DNA from: Coniferiporia sulphurascens
Taxonomy: Eukaryota; Basidiomycota; Agaricomycetes; Hymenochaetales; Hymenochaetaceae
Reading direction: 5' to 3'
Length of the DNA stretch: 64,000 nucleotides
Assembly (NCBI GenBank): GCA_002794785.1
Contig: NBBA01000007.1
Span: forward strand, 1,736,001-1,800,000
In this document: positions 12,341 to 23,049 of the stretch, in pieces
Layout: every line of letters starts with the position of its first letter
Position numbering within the stretch: the stretch's first letter is position 1
The notes under the pieces: generated by a model
Database searches by the model: none
Seen by the model: the letters and a program-made list of their open reading frames with translations, nothing else
What the model was told of the DNA's origin: nothing
Position numbers and translations under genes: made by a program

Positions 12341-12350
12341 GGGTATAAAA
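12341..12350 (+). promoter_or_regulatory. TATA box of LTR-A
   Basis: GGGTATAAAA lies downstream of the LTR ORF and 178 bp before the LTR end. It is conserved in copy 1 on the opposite strand, where the minus strand reads GGGTATAAAA near 2365. It would start transcription near the U3/R border. Confidence 0.55.
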
Positions 12351-12532
12351 GCCCAATGTAAAATTGCGATAAAAAGCAGTTTAATTCATCTCTTGTCTCT
12401 TACCACCATCATCAGCTCTAACACTCTAGTGAGTGAAGGGTAACAAGCCTACCCTAAACTAACTAGTATTACTGTGTGAATCTGTTATCACTTGTTTCAA
12501 TCCCTTACTCAGGGAGTGAATCTAACACCTTC

Positions 12533-13217
12533 CAATCGATCTCGGGATTATGTTTCAACAACCAGTCATAACCCAAGAAGATGTTACTCGATGCTAGGGT
12601 GGTGACCGCCAATGTGATCTTCTCCTGGTGACGACCAATCACCATGTGAAGCTCCACATACTCGGTAATAAGACCACCATCATTGTCTGAGCCATCAGCA
12701 TTGAACACCTTCAACAGGTTTGGGTATTGTTTGGTTGGAATGTGGTATCGAGACACAAAACGAGAGTCGATGCAAGACCCGGTGCAACCCGAATCCACTA
12801 ACACATGAGCATCGATTTCCTCCTTGCCAGTTTCATTCTCAGAGATAAGAGTGAGGAGAGCCTCTAGTTGTCATCCACCCATTGCCCAAATGAACATCTT
12901 ATCTCCAGCCGTTTGCCGTTCATCAGTCTGAATCGTTTCAAACTCATCACATGATTTATTCGCATCTAGTTGTTGTACAGGCGATGAATTATAATTTACG
13001 AGAGGGGGAGGCGATTCAGATACCGGGGGCTCAGGAGCGCTGATGTCCACTACTGAGCCTGGAGAAAACCCGCATTTTCGACAATTTCTTTGAGCTCAGC
13101 TGGCATGGCTTGGACCTCGACTTCGGCTTCAGCTACCATGAAATCCGACTCCTTCATTGCATTCAATTCCTTGGCGAATGCCAGATGATCCTCTGGCTCG
13201 AGGGATGCAATGATTGA
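12533..13217 (-). pseudogene. Gypsy1 aspartic protease region
   Basis: A retropepsin-like active site LVDSGCTGSCID (Asp-Ser-Gly) is followed by the typical NIFLGYDWLLKHNPEIDWK end. Two in-frame stops separate it from gag upstream (about 12870 and 13216). The domain would cleave the Gag-Pol polyprotein in the intact element. The frame is cut at the Trp-Lys codons by LTR-A copy 2. Confidence 0.8.
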
Positions 13218-14246
13218 TCAAATGATTTGTTGACCACCTGGACAGCCACAAATGAAATGTCCCACCTGCCCACACTTGTAGCATGCACGGTTCCGACGAG
13301 CATTGTTGATCGACATGTCCATCAGTATGCCCATGCCCAGATGAGTTCCTGGTGCGACGCCCTGCCAGTCATGATGCGGTTGGGGGGCCGCTGGTGGGGG
13401 AGGTGCTGGTCGAGACACCTGAGGGGCCGATTGATTAACACGAGGCGGCCATTGACGGGCTGGCGCAGCAGGAGGCGGAGGCGGAGGACGACATGTACCC
13501 ATGATATGGCTGATTTGTTGCTCAATTTGATCAACCTCAATCGCCTTTGCTTTCCAGACTGCATATGTAACAGCGACACCTGGAGCAAAAGTCGAATGCA
13601 TAACACCCATGACTACCTTCGGGTCAAGTGCACTCTTGAGCCAGTCGATGACAAATGCATCATGGGCTGCCATATCGAATTTGGCCTTGGTGTGCAGAAT
13701 CTTGAACTTGGCAAAGAATTCATTGGCAGTCATCTTGCCCTGGGTCAAGGTCTGAAACTCACTCATGGCCTTCTTGACTCGGTTTGGATCCATGAACACC
13801 TGATCAAGTTCAACCATGAATTCATCGAAGGTCAATGTGATTGTGAGGAGACCAGCGACAGTTCAAGAATCAGTATAATTCTCAGCCCATGTCACTGCCT
13901 GATTCCCCTTGAGGTATGAGAGAACAAAGAGGATCTTGGCAAAATCATCGGCAAACGATCCAGGGTTTGCCGCTAGATAGACATAGACTTCATGGCGAAA
14001 GTCAATGAAGTCGGCACCTCCCATGTACTCCCGAGGTTTGGCAGTGGTGACTTTGGATTGTGCTGCCGGAGCAGCAGGTGCTTGGGCTGCATGTTGGGCT
14101 AGCGCTAGTGCAATCGCTGTTGCCATGTCAGTCAACTGTTGTTGAGTGAGTGGCACTGCCATTGGTAGAGGAGTTGGAGACAATGGAGGAGATGGAGTTG
14201 CAGATGACAAGATAGGGGACGGAGGGTCTCGGTATGTTTCAAACAA
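13218..14246 (-). pseudogene. Gypsy1 gag with CCHC zinc knuckle
   Basis: The gag frame starts at a Met at 14246 and shows a Pro/Ala-rich N-terminus. A retrotransposon gag core follows, split by a TGA at 13863-13865, and includes TFDEFMVELDQVF and TQGKMTANEFFAKF. A CCHC knuckle CYKCGQVGHFICGC lies near the end. It would form the virus-like particle and bind RNA. Proline-rich linkers precede the knuckle. Confidence 0.82.
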
Positions 14247-14431
14247 TAGGGCACGTGTTCCAGAGTCGGGATGATACAGAGATCCAATGATTGATAATGT
14301 GCTTGGCGCTCGGATAAAATCCAGGGTTTACATGATGGCGACTGACGAGGCAGGCTCTAGTCGACATGCGAGGGAGAGATGTTTGCTGGCACAAGAGCAA
14401 ACGACGGTCCAAGGAAGAGGTTCTTCTCTTA

Positions 14432-14874
14432 TGTTAGGCGGCGGCTGGGAATAACTCGACAGGGCCCCCAAAGAGATCGACAAAACGCTGACTAGTGCGA
14501 AGGGAACACCTAGTAATCTGAGGGGGGGACTCAGAGGGACTATGTTCAGATCACGTGTAATGCTTAGATGACACGACGGTAAGTAGATTGCTTCAAATGA
14601 CAAGGATATACAGGTAATACCTTAGACAACACAATGGTAAGTAGAAGAGAAGAACAGGAAACAATAATGTTTGGCTCAACTACTTATAGGGCAATCAGAA
14701 TGTGTGAAGGTATTACCAAAAGGGAAAGGTCATGAGTCATAATGAGTCATTCGACTAAAGGGGATCAGGGGAACAGGTGATCATGCCGAAAGGGGAAACA
14801 TGAAAGGAAAGCACAGAAAAGGAAAAAGGATCGGAGATAGACAAAAAAGGAAAGAAGATCGACTGCGTCTAACA
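14432..14874 (-). repeat. Gypsy1 5' LTR
   Basis: A 443-bp LTR, partner of 7685-8127. On its right the sequence passes directly into the integrase coding frame of Gypsy2 with no matching target-site duplication at the far left end. Confidence 0.88.
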
Positions 14875-15834
14875 GGACCTCAGTTTGCGTTGGCATTTAC
14901 CAAGGAACTTAATGAACTACTTGGGATTAAGACACACTTGTCAACTGCTTTTCACCCTCAAACTGATAGGCAGACAGAAAGGATCAATCAGGAAATTGAA
15001 CAATATCTGCGCATGTTCATTGATCACCGACAGGAGAACTGGCCTTCATGGACTCCAATGGCAGAATTTGCATATAACAACAAAATCCAGTCTGCCACCA
15101 AGAACTTGCCGTTTTTTATAGTCTATGGAAGGAACCCTAGGATGGGATTTGAACCTGTAAGGGAGTCAAAGGTTGAAGCAGCAGAGGACTTTGTATCTCA
15201 GATGAAGAAAGTATATGAGGAAACTAATGCTGCACTGGAAAAGGCAAAAGATGAAATGAAGAAATATGCAGATAGGATCAGGGGTGAAGCCCCACAATAC
15301 AAAGCAGGCGATAAAGTCTGGTTGGAGATGGTCAATCTAAAGATAGATCGCCCCACTCGAAAACTTGCTGAAAGACATATTGGTCCTTACCCAATTACTT
15401 GGATCATCTCCCCTAATGCAGTACAGTTGCAGCTACCTCCATCTATAAAGATTCATCCTGTAGTCAATGTTTCTCAGATTTGTCCTTACTCCAAAAGTAC
15501 CATCCCAGGCCAGCAAGCCAAACCTGCTCCCCCAGTTCAGGTTGGTGAGGAAGAGGAATACAAGGTGGAGGAAATCCTAGATGCTAGGCTTTATCATGGC
15601 AAACTCCAGTTCTTGGTAAAATGGAAAGGATATATGGATGAAAACAATACATGGGAACCTGAAGCAAATTGCAATAATTCTCCAGAGCTAATCAAGGAGT
15701 TTTACAAGCATCACCCAGCAGCTCCAAGAAGGATTTGGGGCCTAGATTTCCAAAAATTGATTTTCAAACCTTATGAAAACTTTACCAATCCACCACCAGT
15801 ACTGGGCAATCACCTGGAAGTCGATTCTTAAGGA
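14875..15834 (+). pseudogene. Gypsy2 integrase C-terminal part with chromodomain
   Basis: The fragment starts inside the integrase core at GPQFALAFTKEL and continues through HPQTDRQTERINQE (catalytic Glu region) and the KVWLEMVNLKIDRPTRKL region. It ends with a chromodomain (YHGKLQFLVKWKGY, NNTWEPEANC). The frame is open over about 318 codons to TAA at 15829-15831. The N-terminal part of pol is missing because Gypsy1 sits there. A polypurine tract, AAGGAGGGGGTAG, follows at 15830-15842. Confidence 0.87.
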
Positions 15835-15842
15835 GGGGGTAG

Positions 15843-16698
15843 TGTTATGATATATATGTTTTTCGATTCATGTTTCATCTCTTATTATATAATGATGGAT
15901 TAGTCATTAGGTATGCTCTGTCTGATCAGTAGTAAGCAGGCACAAATAGTTCTAGATCTATGATGTCACAGTAGAAGGTTCTAGAGCAATGATGCCATAT
16001 TGTATTAGTATGGTGACATATTACATAGTAATGGCATCATGACTGTTTCACACTTCTGATTGGTAGTTTATTATAGATTTGACCTGCCCTTAAGTGTTAA
16101 GCCTACTGATTAGGTAAGGCTTAATAAGTGATCAACGAGGATCAACCAAATAAGACAAAGTAGAGACAAGACAACAATTGAGCAAGGGTTTCCCCAAGGA
16201 CTAGTAGACTGGTGGACTGGTGACTGGTGACTTAGTATCCCACAGAGGAGATAGTGAACAAGTAGGCTCTATTGAACGAAGAGCACAAGCTTAAGGCTTA
16301 GTGCTCTGAAAGTGAGTCCTTATATACATGCATAGAACCCTATGGAATGAGGTGGAATGCTGACTGAGCAAAGACAAGGATCAGTCAGCATGGAAAGGGA
16401 TGGAAGCTAATAGAAGAGTCTGACTGATCATGGAGCTAGGATCAGTCAGCATACAAAGTGGATTAGTCAGCGGAGATGACTAATGCTGATAAAGGCGATG
16501 AGTAAGGGAAATTTGTAACATTAAGTAGTCAAATGTGTATAAGTAGCAGCCAATGCAGACCTGGGGAACTCAGTTGAGTTCTCTTAGGGTATCCACTATC
16601 TCTGTGTGATCCCTCCCTGTCAACTTGCATACCCCTCTCCTAAGTTGTTTCACTGGTAGAACCTGTGCACCGTGTTGGTGTATAGTGTTGCCCTAACA
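15843..16698 (+). repeat. Gypsy2 3' LTR carrying a solo LTR
   Basis: The LTR starts TGTTATGATAT immediately after the polypurine tract and ends CCCTAACA at 16698. It equals the 5' LTR apart from transitions and the insert 16095-16520. Confidence 0.87.
16095..16520. mobile_element. Solo LTR, family LTR-C, copy 2
   Basis: A 426-bp TGTTAAGC..TGTAACA element is flanked by TTAAG on both sides (16090-16094 and 16521-16525). The uninterrupted sequence is preserved in the Gypsy2 5' LTR near 7232, which proves an insertion. Internal near-repeats of GATCAGTCAGCAT are visible. Confidence 0.85.
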
Positions 16699-16703
16699 CT
16701 ATC

Positions 16704-16961
16704 TTACCTACTCATCAGAAAAAAAAGAAGCCCCATGAAATCGCCAAGCTTAGCTAGTACCTCAGCTTAGGAAAGCTACTCATATGGAGCAGCAGTACAC
16801 GGCCCTGGTGCGTAGTACATACACAAGTCGTGACTTTCACACGCCGGAGTTTTCAAAAGGTAAAGGAAGATTGGAGAGCTGCACCAGTTTCATCAGGCTT
16901 CTTTCGGAACCTCAGACCCAGTATTATCCAGCTGTATGGGTATCGCATAACGACCAACTTC
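16704..16961. other. No gene recognised
   Basis: The open frames here have no recognisable motif. The sequence continues on the other side of the small element at 16962. Confidence 0.35.
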
Positions 16962-17106
16962 CGTTGGAATTCAGCAATTTGCGGTGCAAGCGAATACACT
17001 CTGTACAATCGCACGAGGAGAACCGAGTGTGCATACAACAGGAAAAACTCTACAAAAGAAAGTTCATACTCAGACGCCGTCTTGGCATCGAGCTCGAACT
17101 TCAACA
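16962..17106 (-). mobile_element. Ultra-short TG..CA element, copy B
   Basis: On the minus strand a 145-bp sequence begins TGTTGAAGTTCGAGCTCGAT and ends AATTCCAACG. It is flanked by ACTTC on the plus strand at 16957-16961 and 17107-17111, a 5-bp duplication. It matches the 182-bp insertion in SSP3 at 53437. It is far shorter than a normal LTR and has no internal region. Confidence 0.65.
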
Positions 17107-17111
17107 ACTTC

Positions 17112-19859
17112 TGCCGTATTTGAAGATACTCGGAGTCTGGACAAACTTGAAAGGGAACGATGCTCTGCACGGGACAGGGATTCCCAATATGGAAAAGAGA
17201 TTTGGCAACCCTAAGCGAAATTCCCATTCCGGAAAACAAAACGTAATATATGTGTAAAGCAGCTCAATTTACTAAATCGGGTTATTTCGTTTCTTTGGTA
17301 ATCATGTGGCTCGTCATTTCTTTTTTCGTTTTCCCTACGTTCCTCCTCGTTTCGTACGAGTCGTGATCGTACCTCGCTTTCTTCTATGAACAGTATACAG
17401 AGCCAAGCATAATTCTGCACAATGCCAATAAGCACCCAAGCTCACACTAGCCACCCGTTACTATGCCGACTTCACGTTGCGCTTCCGGATCATCATGGCA
17501 GTTCGAAACTTTGCAGCATGGTGCTGCCCCAGCCTACAGCGGGATCATTGCAGAATTCTAATTGAGTGATTACTGGGACGAAGAGATGGACGAATGGTTC
17601 AGGGTGGGCAGCATGTTGCACGCTGGTGGTCAGGGTTTCCTCGCAAACGCACTGATATGTCTTCATCTCAGACGACACGGGGTATGTGCACTTCGCCTCA
17701 TGCCGGTACTCGTACTCATCTCAGCATTTACAAGTGTACTGGTACGGATTCCACATCCTACTCTTTGACTATGTAACTTAAGTTAAGACTCGGCCTACTC
17801 GACCTTAGTGGGTATGTTGAACCATGGCTTGGATCCAGCAGTTCATCAAGCGTCTTATTGGTTTTATCTGTCCGTCGCGCACTGCACCATTGCACCGAGG
17901 CACATAGAATATTCTATCTCGGGACCTTGTCCACTCTTCCGCAGGCAAGGTAAGATGTATCCGTCGCCAGCGATGACGTCATGTGCGTGTACGACCAAAC
18001 GTTTGTCCTTCTTCCAACGCTGGCTTGTAAAATGTTCTGCCAACTGCATGGATAGTGCATCTCCCAATACCAAGAAACGACGTAGTACGCAGCCGCAGAG
18101 CCTCCATTCCATTCGAGGACAGCACCCTGTACTTATGCTTACCAATCGGGGTCAGGCTCGACGTTGACCACGTCAACCCACTACTTCAATACTTACGGAT
18201 GTGAGGAATGTTGCCTACGCCGATATCTCCTTTTTGTTAAAGAATGTCAACGAAAGCCGCGAAAGGTCCATTACGTGCGCAGGCAACACAAGAATTCCAT
18301 CGTACAGTGGCGACCTTAGATGGCACTTTCTTGCAAAGTATGCAACCGTTTTGAGACTTCGAGCGTCAACCCCTCAAACGAATGCGATCCATAGCCACAT
18401 TTTGACATTACTACTGGGCCAAGGAGGAATGAATATCATCGTCTTTAAAGTCTCCTGCAAGTTCGTCGCCGCCAACAAATTTACCGTTGACTTATGGAGG
18501 GTACTCTTCGTCATCTTCAGCCGCGCAATTCTGAGTTTACCTAGAAACTTATCCATCGTCAGAGTCCGCCTTCCGTGGCCAACAAGTCAAAGAAGTTTTA
18601 ATCCTTTATTCATCTCCAGCAAGTTCCTGAGGCTTTCCGTGCTTTGTACGGCCTCAACCCGTCCTCAATGGCCCGGACCATGAAGACTGGGGAGGGGGAA
18701 GGTGCCTCCTGGTGTTCCTGGCTGCTTGTACTGCAAAGAATGCCGAGCATTGATTTAACACTTTGGTCTACGACTGAGACCCTGATCTCTTAAATGCTCC
18801 AGCTCACATACACGTACAGATGTGTATCAACATGGACCAAAATAACAATGCACCAGCAAGCCTGAACATGTACAGGACGAAAAAGATCGGATGGAATGCC
18901 TTTTAGACGACAGAGAGGTTATAACTGTGACTGGGAACGATAGTTATGACGCTATAAAAAAGGCAACTTACAACAAACGAAGACGAGGTTATCTGTAATA
19001 GCAACGGTAGTCTCAGGCGAATCGCGCAAACCCGAAAAGCCAGATAATGGTTAGGATTGTCGGTATCAAACGCTTATATCGGTAGATCAGTATGATTAGG
19101 GTCGGCATAACTGATGAAGGGAGAGCAATATTTTCCACATTCAGGCCGAACAAAACACCCATGCCAACAGGGTCTATTCTGGCGAGGGCTGCGAGTTGAC
19201 TACCGACTCGGACAACAACTGACAAAAGAAAACTGGTGGTCATTCCTATACACACTCATAAATCAACCCAGCTGATCATAGACAGACTGCCCATACCCAA
19301 GACAGTGAGAATAGAAGAGGACGGTCGCGCGAACCGACGCCAGAGAGGACTAAATTACAGTAAGTCGTCGGGAGCCTGCTACACGTCGAGCTCATGAAGG
19401 ACTGACTCCCTTGAGAATAAAGAGGTCTAGATACAGAAGAAAGGGAGGAAAGAAATGTCTTCTGGCTCATGCAAGGACCTGTCTGGAGCCATCAAACAAG
19501 TAAGCCGGGGTATATACGGCGAAGCTCATTGGTCTTTGCGTGTTTCCGTGTGGATGTTCCTTTCGTCTATCATGCAGGAGCTCACCAACGTAAATGAACA
19601 TTTATTTCCACCAGCCTTATATCTGACCATGTTACAAAGCAGTAAATATCCGATATCCGATATAAACAGGGAGCGGGAGACAACGGAATGGACACAACTG
19701 ATAAAGGACAGACAGGAACGCCATACTACATCCATCGGATTGATAACACATGAAACACTCTGGACTATTTGTTAGCGAAGAGAACGACATGTAAATTTCA
19801 ACAACAGACATTTCCTCTGTTCGGCCCATATTCCAGGAATTGCCTTGGAATCGATTTAC
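17112..19859. other. No gene recognised
   Basis: Open frames are short and inconsistent. A minus-strand stretch at 19013-19255 translates to hydrophobic segments that could be a membrane-protein relic, but I see no exon set to support a gene. No tRNA or repeat boundary was found. Confidence 0.4.
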
Positions 19860-20207
19860 TTAAGAGCATGTCTATTGTGAGTGCATTTCGTTAGCATACG
19901 CGATGTAACCGAAGCTAACGGGCCAACTAAAAATACGCACACCAACTGGTACTTCGCCACCGAGGCTACCAATAATTCCTCCTATGCCTGGGATACTATC
20001 GAATTCGGAGGTGGACAGCGCTGTGCACGTCTCTCCAGTAGCACATGTCGTGGTGACAATACCAGAGTCATCGAGGATGCTAGTTAGGCTAGAGACGGCA
20101 GAGCCGTCCACAACGCATACAGCGGATATACCGGAGACCTGGGGCGACGCGGTGACTGTCTGGAGGGCGACGAGCGCGACGAAGGCAAGGTAAGCTTTGT
20201 TGAACAT
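19860..20207 (-). CDS. Small secreted cysteine protein SSP0
   Basis: A two-exon gene: exon 1 is 19941-20207 (89 codons) and exon 2 is 19860-19871 (ACA TGC TCT TAA), with a 69-bp intron with GTGCGT donor and ATAG acceptor. The 92-aa product starts MFNKAYLAFVALVALQTVTA, a clear signal peptide, and is otherwise small and hydroxyl-rich. Cysteines at 31, 55, 61 and 91 give the family pattern C-x23-C-x5-C-x29-C shared with SSP1-SSP3. The last Cys lies in the tiny exon. A family promoter box sits about 110 bp upstream (20317-20337). No known domain is recognised. Secreted location is inferred; function is unknown. Confidence 0.72.
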
Positions 20208-20746
20208 GGTGTAAACAGTAGAGCGGTATGAAAAGGCTGGGAAGTACGCGTGGTTATGCACTGCTAACTGACTGTGTATGTCTGAGCGGTACTGAGGGAT
20301 GTAGCTCGCCGCCCCGTCCTTTTATGCGCTTTTCGTGTAATGTTTGTCCGTCTTTGCACTCGTTTTCATAATTAATATTATTTTGCGGAAAACTCGCCCA
20401 TGGTTCCTTCCATAATAAGAGTAAACATTGTTTAAATTTGACTCTAAACATAGTTCGCAATGGTGTGGCTGCTGTGGAGCCCTCGGCAATTAGGTTTAGC
20501 AGAATCTATGGAAGCTGCAGTGTTGGCGATCTGAATGATCAGCGCAATAAGAGAAAGTTAGACTGTTATGGAATAATTTAGGGAACGAACAGGTAAGGGG
20601 CCTTCGGAATTCAGGGCATCGTAGCACCCCGCAGAACGGAAATCTGTGCAATCGTAACTGAAGGGTTGGTTTACCTCAAGAAAGCAGTATACTCAGTCAA
20701 TAATCGAGTTGTCTGCAAAAGGCTGAGACTCTTGCGCACAACGTAA
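20208..20746. other. SSP0 upstream region
   Basis: Apart from the promoter box, I see no gene or repeat in this stretch. Confidence 0.35.
20317..20337 (-). promoter_or_regulatory. SSP family promoter box with TATA core
   Basis: On the minus strand it reads GAAAAGCGCATAAAAGGAC. The same GAAAAG-GCATAAA-GG pattern lies 104-115 bp before the start codon of all four family genes. The CATAAAAGG core is a probable TATA element. Confidence 0.6.
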
Positions 20747-21040
20747 TTATAGTCGAGTTATAAAGGCCGTCCTCACGAGCAAGCTCCCGAGCAGCGGCGT
20801 CGTTCTTGAATTTTCAGAAGCAGAGCTGGGGAATAAGTGCGTGAGAACCAAGGAAGATGCCAGGTGAGAACTTGAAGTTGTCCGCTCCGTCCTAGAGAAC
20901 CTTCGCGGCGGCGCTTTGATGGCGACAATACGAAAACCCAACTTGGTTAAGGCACTGTATGCGGATCTATGCATTTTTGGCTTGGCCCCACGATATTCCG
21001 TACTGTGGGTTAACGTGACGCAGTAGCCCTAACCGCTTTT
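20747..21040. repeat. Degenerate dispersed repeat, copy 2
   Basis: It shares ordered blocks with about 6620-6920: AGAACCTTCGC...GACAATACGAAA, and GGTTAACGTGACGCAGTAG. It is more GC-rich than the copy at 6.6 kb, which would fit C-to-T decay of the latter. No frame or termini are recognisable. Confidence 0.4.
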
Positions 21041-23049
21041 GGAGTCAAGTATACAAATTCGTTATCCGCTTTTCACGCCCCGTTCTTTTACCCACTCCCC
21101 AAGATTTCGGAATGATAGAAATCCATACAAATTCTGCAGAAGACCAAGATATTTTGAGCCTCTTCAGATTTGGAAGCATTTTGTTCGGCTGGAACTGCAG
21201 TACGCCGGGGCGTACGCTCGTGGCGTTCCCGCGCCGAGTTTAGGACTCAATATAACAGGCGTCCTAAAGTACTGTGACATCTAATCGAATTTCGTCCAGC
21301 TCTGAAAACTCAGGGCCTGGAAATGGTCCATCTTGTGTGGTGACGCATATACGGACTGCATCATACGTAACAACACCGAGGACCTCTATGGGTCATTATA
21401 GCACTGAAGTGTAACTTGAAGAAGGCTGCGTAATGAGCGGCAACTGTCATCCATGAGAGCTACGCGGTCAGGAGAGGACAATGCTCGGGGATACTCATGT
21501 GGAGCAGGACATCTACCCAGAATACTGAGTGCATTGTGTTCGATATTCTGGGAGCGTATGTAGTATTTCAGAAATAAGTGGAACCGTTCGCCGGAAGAAT
21601 GCTGAGAAAGGTGTGCCACAGCATGGTACATATGACCGTAGTGATGCCGAACAATTCCCAAATATCATAACGGCGAGCAGGTATTTCTGTCAAAGAAGTT
21701 GAGCAGAAAAAGAAAAGAATACAGGTTTGGTATAACTGAGGACAGGAATAAATTTAAGAGTGGAGAGTAAGCAGAAATGCGAGAGGGCTAAGTATTCAGG
21801 ATCTGTACAGACTAAGCCGTTCACTTACAGGTTGGTGGAGCAGGCTTTTGTCGTTTGTATTAGAGAGTATGACTATTAGTAGCGACTCCTAACTTGAGAA
21901 AATATTTTCTGGAACTGTCAGAACGGGCCAGTATATACGGGACGAGATAAGTATGGGGCCTGCGTCCTTCGTACACGCCTAGACGCGACTTACGCATCTT
22001 AAAGGGTCCACCAAACTAAAACAAACGCCGAGACCCAATGGTAGTAAGGGAACCTCCCCTGGACTAAGATATCGATGTAGCCTCCTGGCCAGATAACTCG
22101 GTGTTCCGGTCGAAGGAGCTCCGTGAGCTCCCCGGACGAAATAGGAATGGCCGGAGTGGGGCAGACGTACTAAATTACGCTTCAGCTTGAACTTTTCCGT
22201 TCAGAGTGAAGCATCCCGGAAACGTTTTTGTTGAAGCGCCATCATCCCGTCAGTCTTTATTTACAAATTGAATACCTAGAGTGCTTCGAGTCATCCAAGC
22301 TGTTTTTAGAGCGATCCCACTCCATACATTCAGGAATGTATACTGATGGACGCGCGGGATTCTTGACCGGCCTGTCAGATATGGAACTTTGCCCGAGAAG
22401 CACCTGTGGCACCGTCTTGTTTGAATGTAGACTTGGTGGCGTACCATGCTTACGAGTCCTGGTATGGGAGCAAATTGTTAGTGCCGGGAGAGATATGTGG
22501 TCGTACCAATTCTGGGACTTGCTCTGCTATGCACGGGCACAAATAGTCCGCTTGATAATTGGCTAATTTTAGTCTGTAATAATCTTGACCTTGAGATATC
22601 TGGGCTGTCTTGTAGATTATAGTGGCGTCTCCGGCAGCGTCGAGATTATCGGGGCTCTTCAGGATGACTGGAAGCAGTGTAGCGACCGCGGAACATGTGC
22701 GTGCATTTATGGGTACAGACATCCTAAGACAATCCAGCCATCTTGCACGAGACGGTCAGAGCGTACACCCGATTCGAATGCTGTGGGTTTTCAACTTGAA
22801 TCGTGAGGGTTGATTTTTAGTCGGAGGAATTCAAATTACGTAGCCACAGGATCGATTACGTAAGTCTGGAAGATGCCGCAGGATATAGCGGAGATACTAT
22901 CTGACAGTAAAACCTCGCGAGATCGGTCCAGACTGTATAAAGGTATAAAAAAGCGTGTGGGGAGGGAAGACGAAATATCCCGTCCCTGGCGCCGTTTTAT
23001 ATGTCCACAGAAACCTTACTTACTACTCTACTACTGTAGTCTTCCGCTA
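21041..23049. other. No gene recognised
   Basis: I find no supportable coding region. Short frames near 21386-21661 and 22450-22722 show no family motif. The right end is the 3' flank of the lactonase-like gene on the minus strand. Confidence 0.4.

Larger units (their letters stand above)
11183..12527 (+). mobile_element. Solo LTR of family LTR-A, copy 2, with TSD
   Basis: This is a 1345-bp TG..CA element (TGTTAG/CTAACA) flanked by perfect 5-bp duplications CCTTC (11178-11182 and 12528-12532). It has inserted in the pol frame of Gypsy1, between the protease and RT segments. No internal retroelement region is present, so this is a solo LTR or a very small non-autonomous element. The order ORF, TATA box (12341-12350), transcribed end fits U3-R-U5. 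Copy 1 lies in inverted orientation at 2129-3528. Confidence 0.85.
7685..14874 (-). mobile_element. Ty3/Gypsy chromovirus Gypsy1, full-length but inactive
   Basis: This is a minus-strand element with 443-bp LTRs (7685-8127 and 14432-14874, TGTTAG..CTAACA). The order in its own orientation is gag with zinc knuckle, protease, reverse transcriptase/RNase H, integrase, chromodomain, which defines a chromovirus. A G-run polypurine tract abuts the 3' LTR at 8128-8141. In-frame stops occur in gag, between gag and protease, in RT and in integrase. Excluding the 1.35-kb insert, the length is about 5.8 kb, normal for the group. The flanks TCTTC and GGACC do not match, and they come from two different parts of Gypsy2. 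Confidence 0.88.
6993..16698 (+). mobile_element. Ty3/Gypsy chromovirus Gypsy2, mostly deleted, host of nested insertions
   Basis: The outer limits are set by two LTRs starting TGTTATGA and ending CCCTAACA, flanked by a perfect 5-bp duplication CTATC (6988-6992 and 16699-16703). The 5' LTR is 6993-7417 (425 bp). The 3' LTR is 15843-16698 (425 bp plus a 431-bp insertion with duplication). Only a leader (7418-7684) and the 3' part of pol (14875-15831) remain. Gag, protease, reverse transcriptase and the first part of integrase are missing, and Gypsy1 sits exactly in the gap. The few LTR differences I can see are transitions. Confidence 0.85.

Noticed and set aside
19013..19470. Hydrophobic minus-strand frames resembling a membrane protein
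   Set aside because: Only short segments. No exon set or signature that identifies a family.
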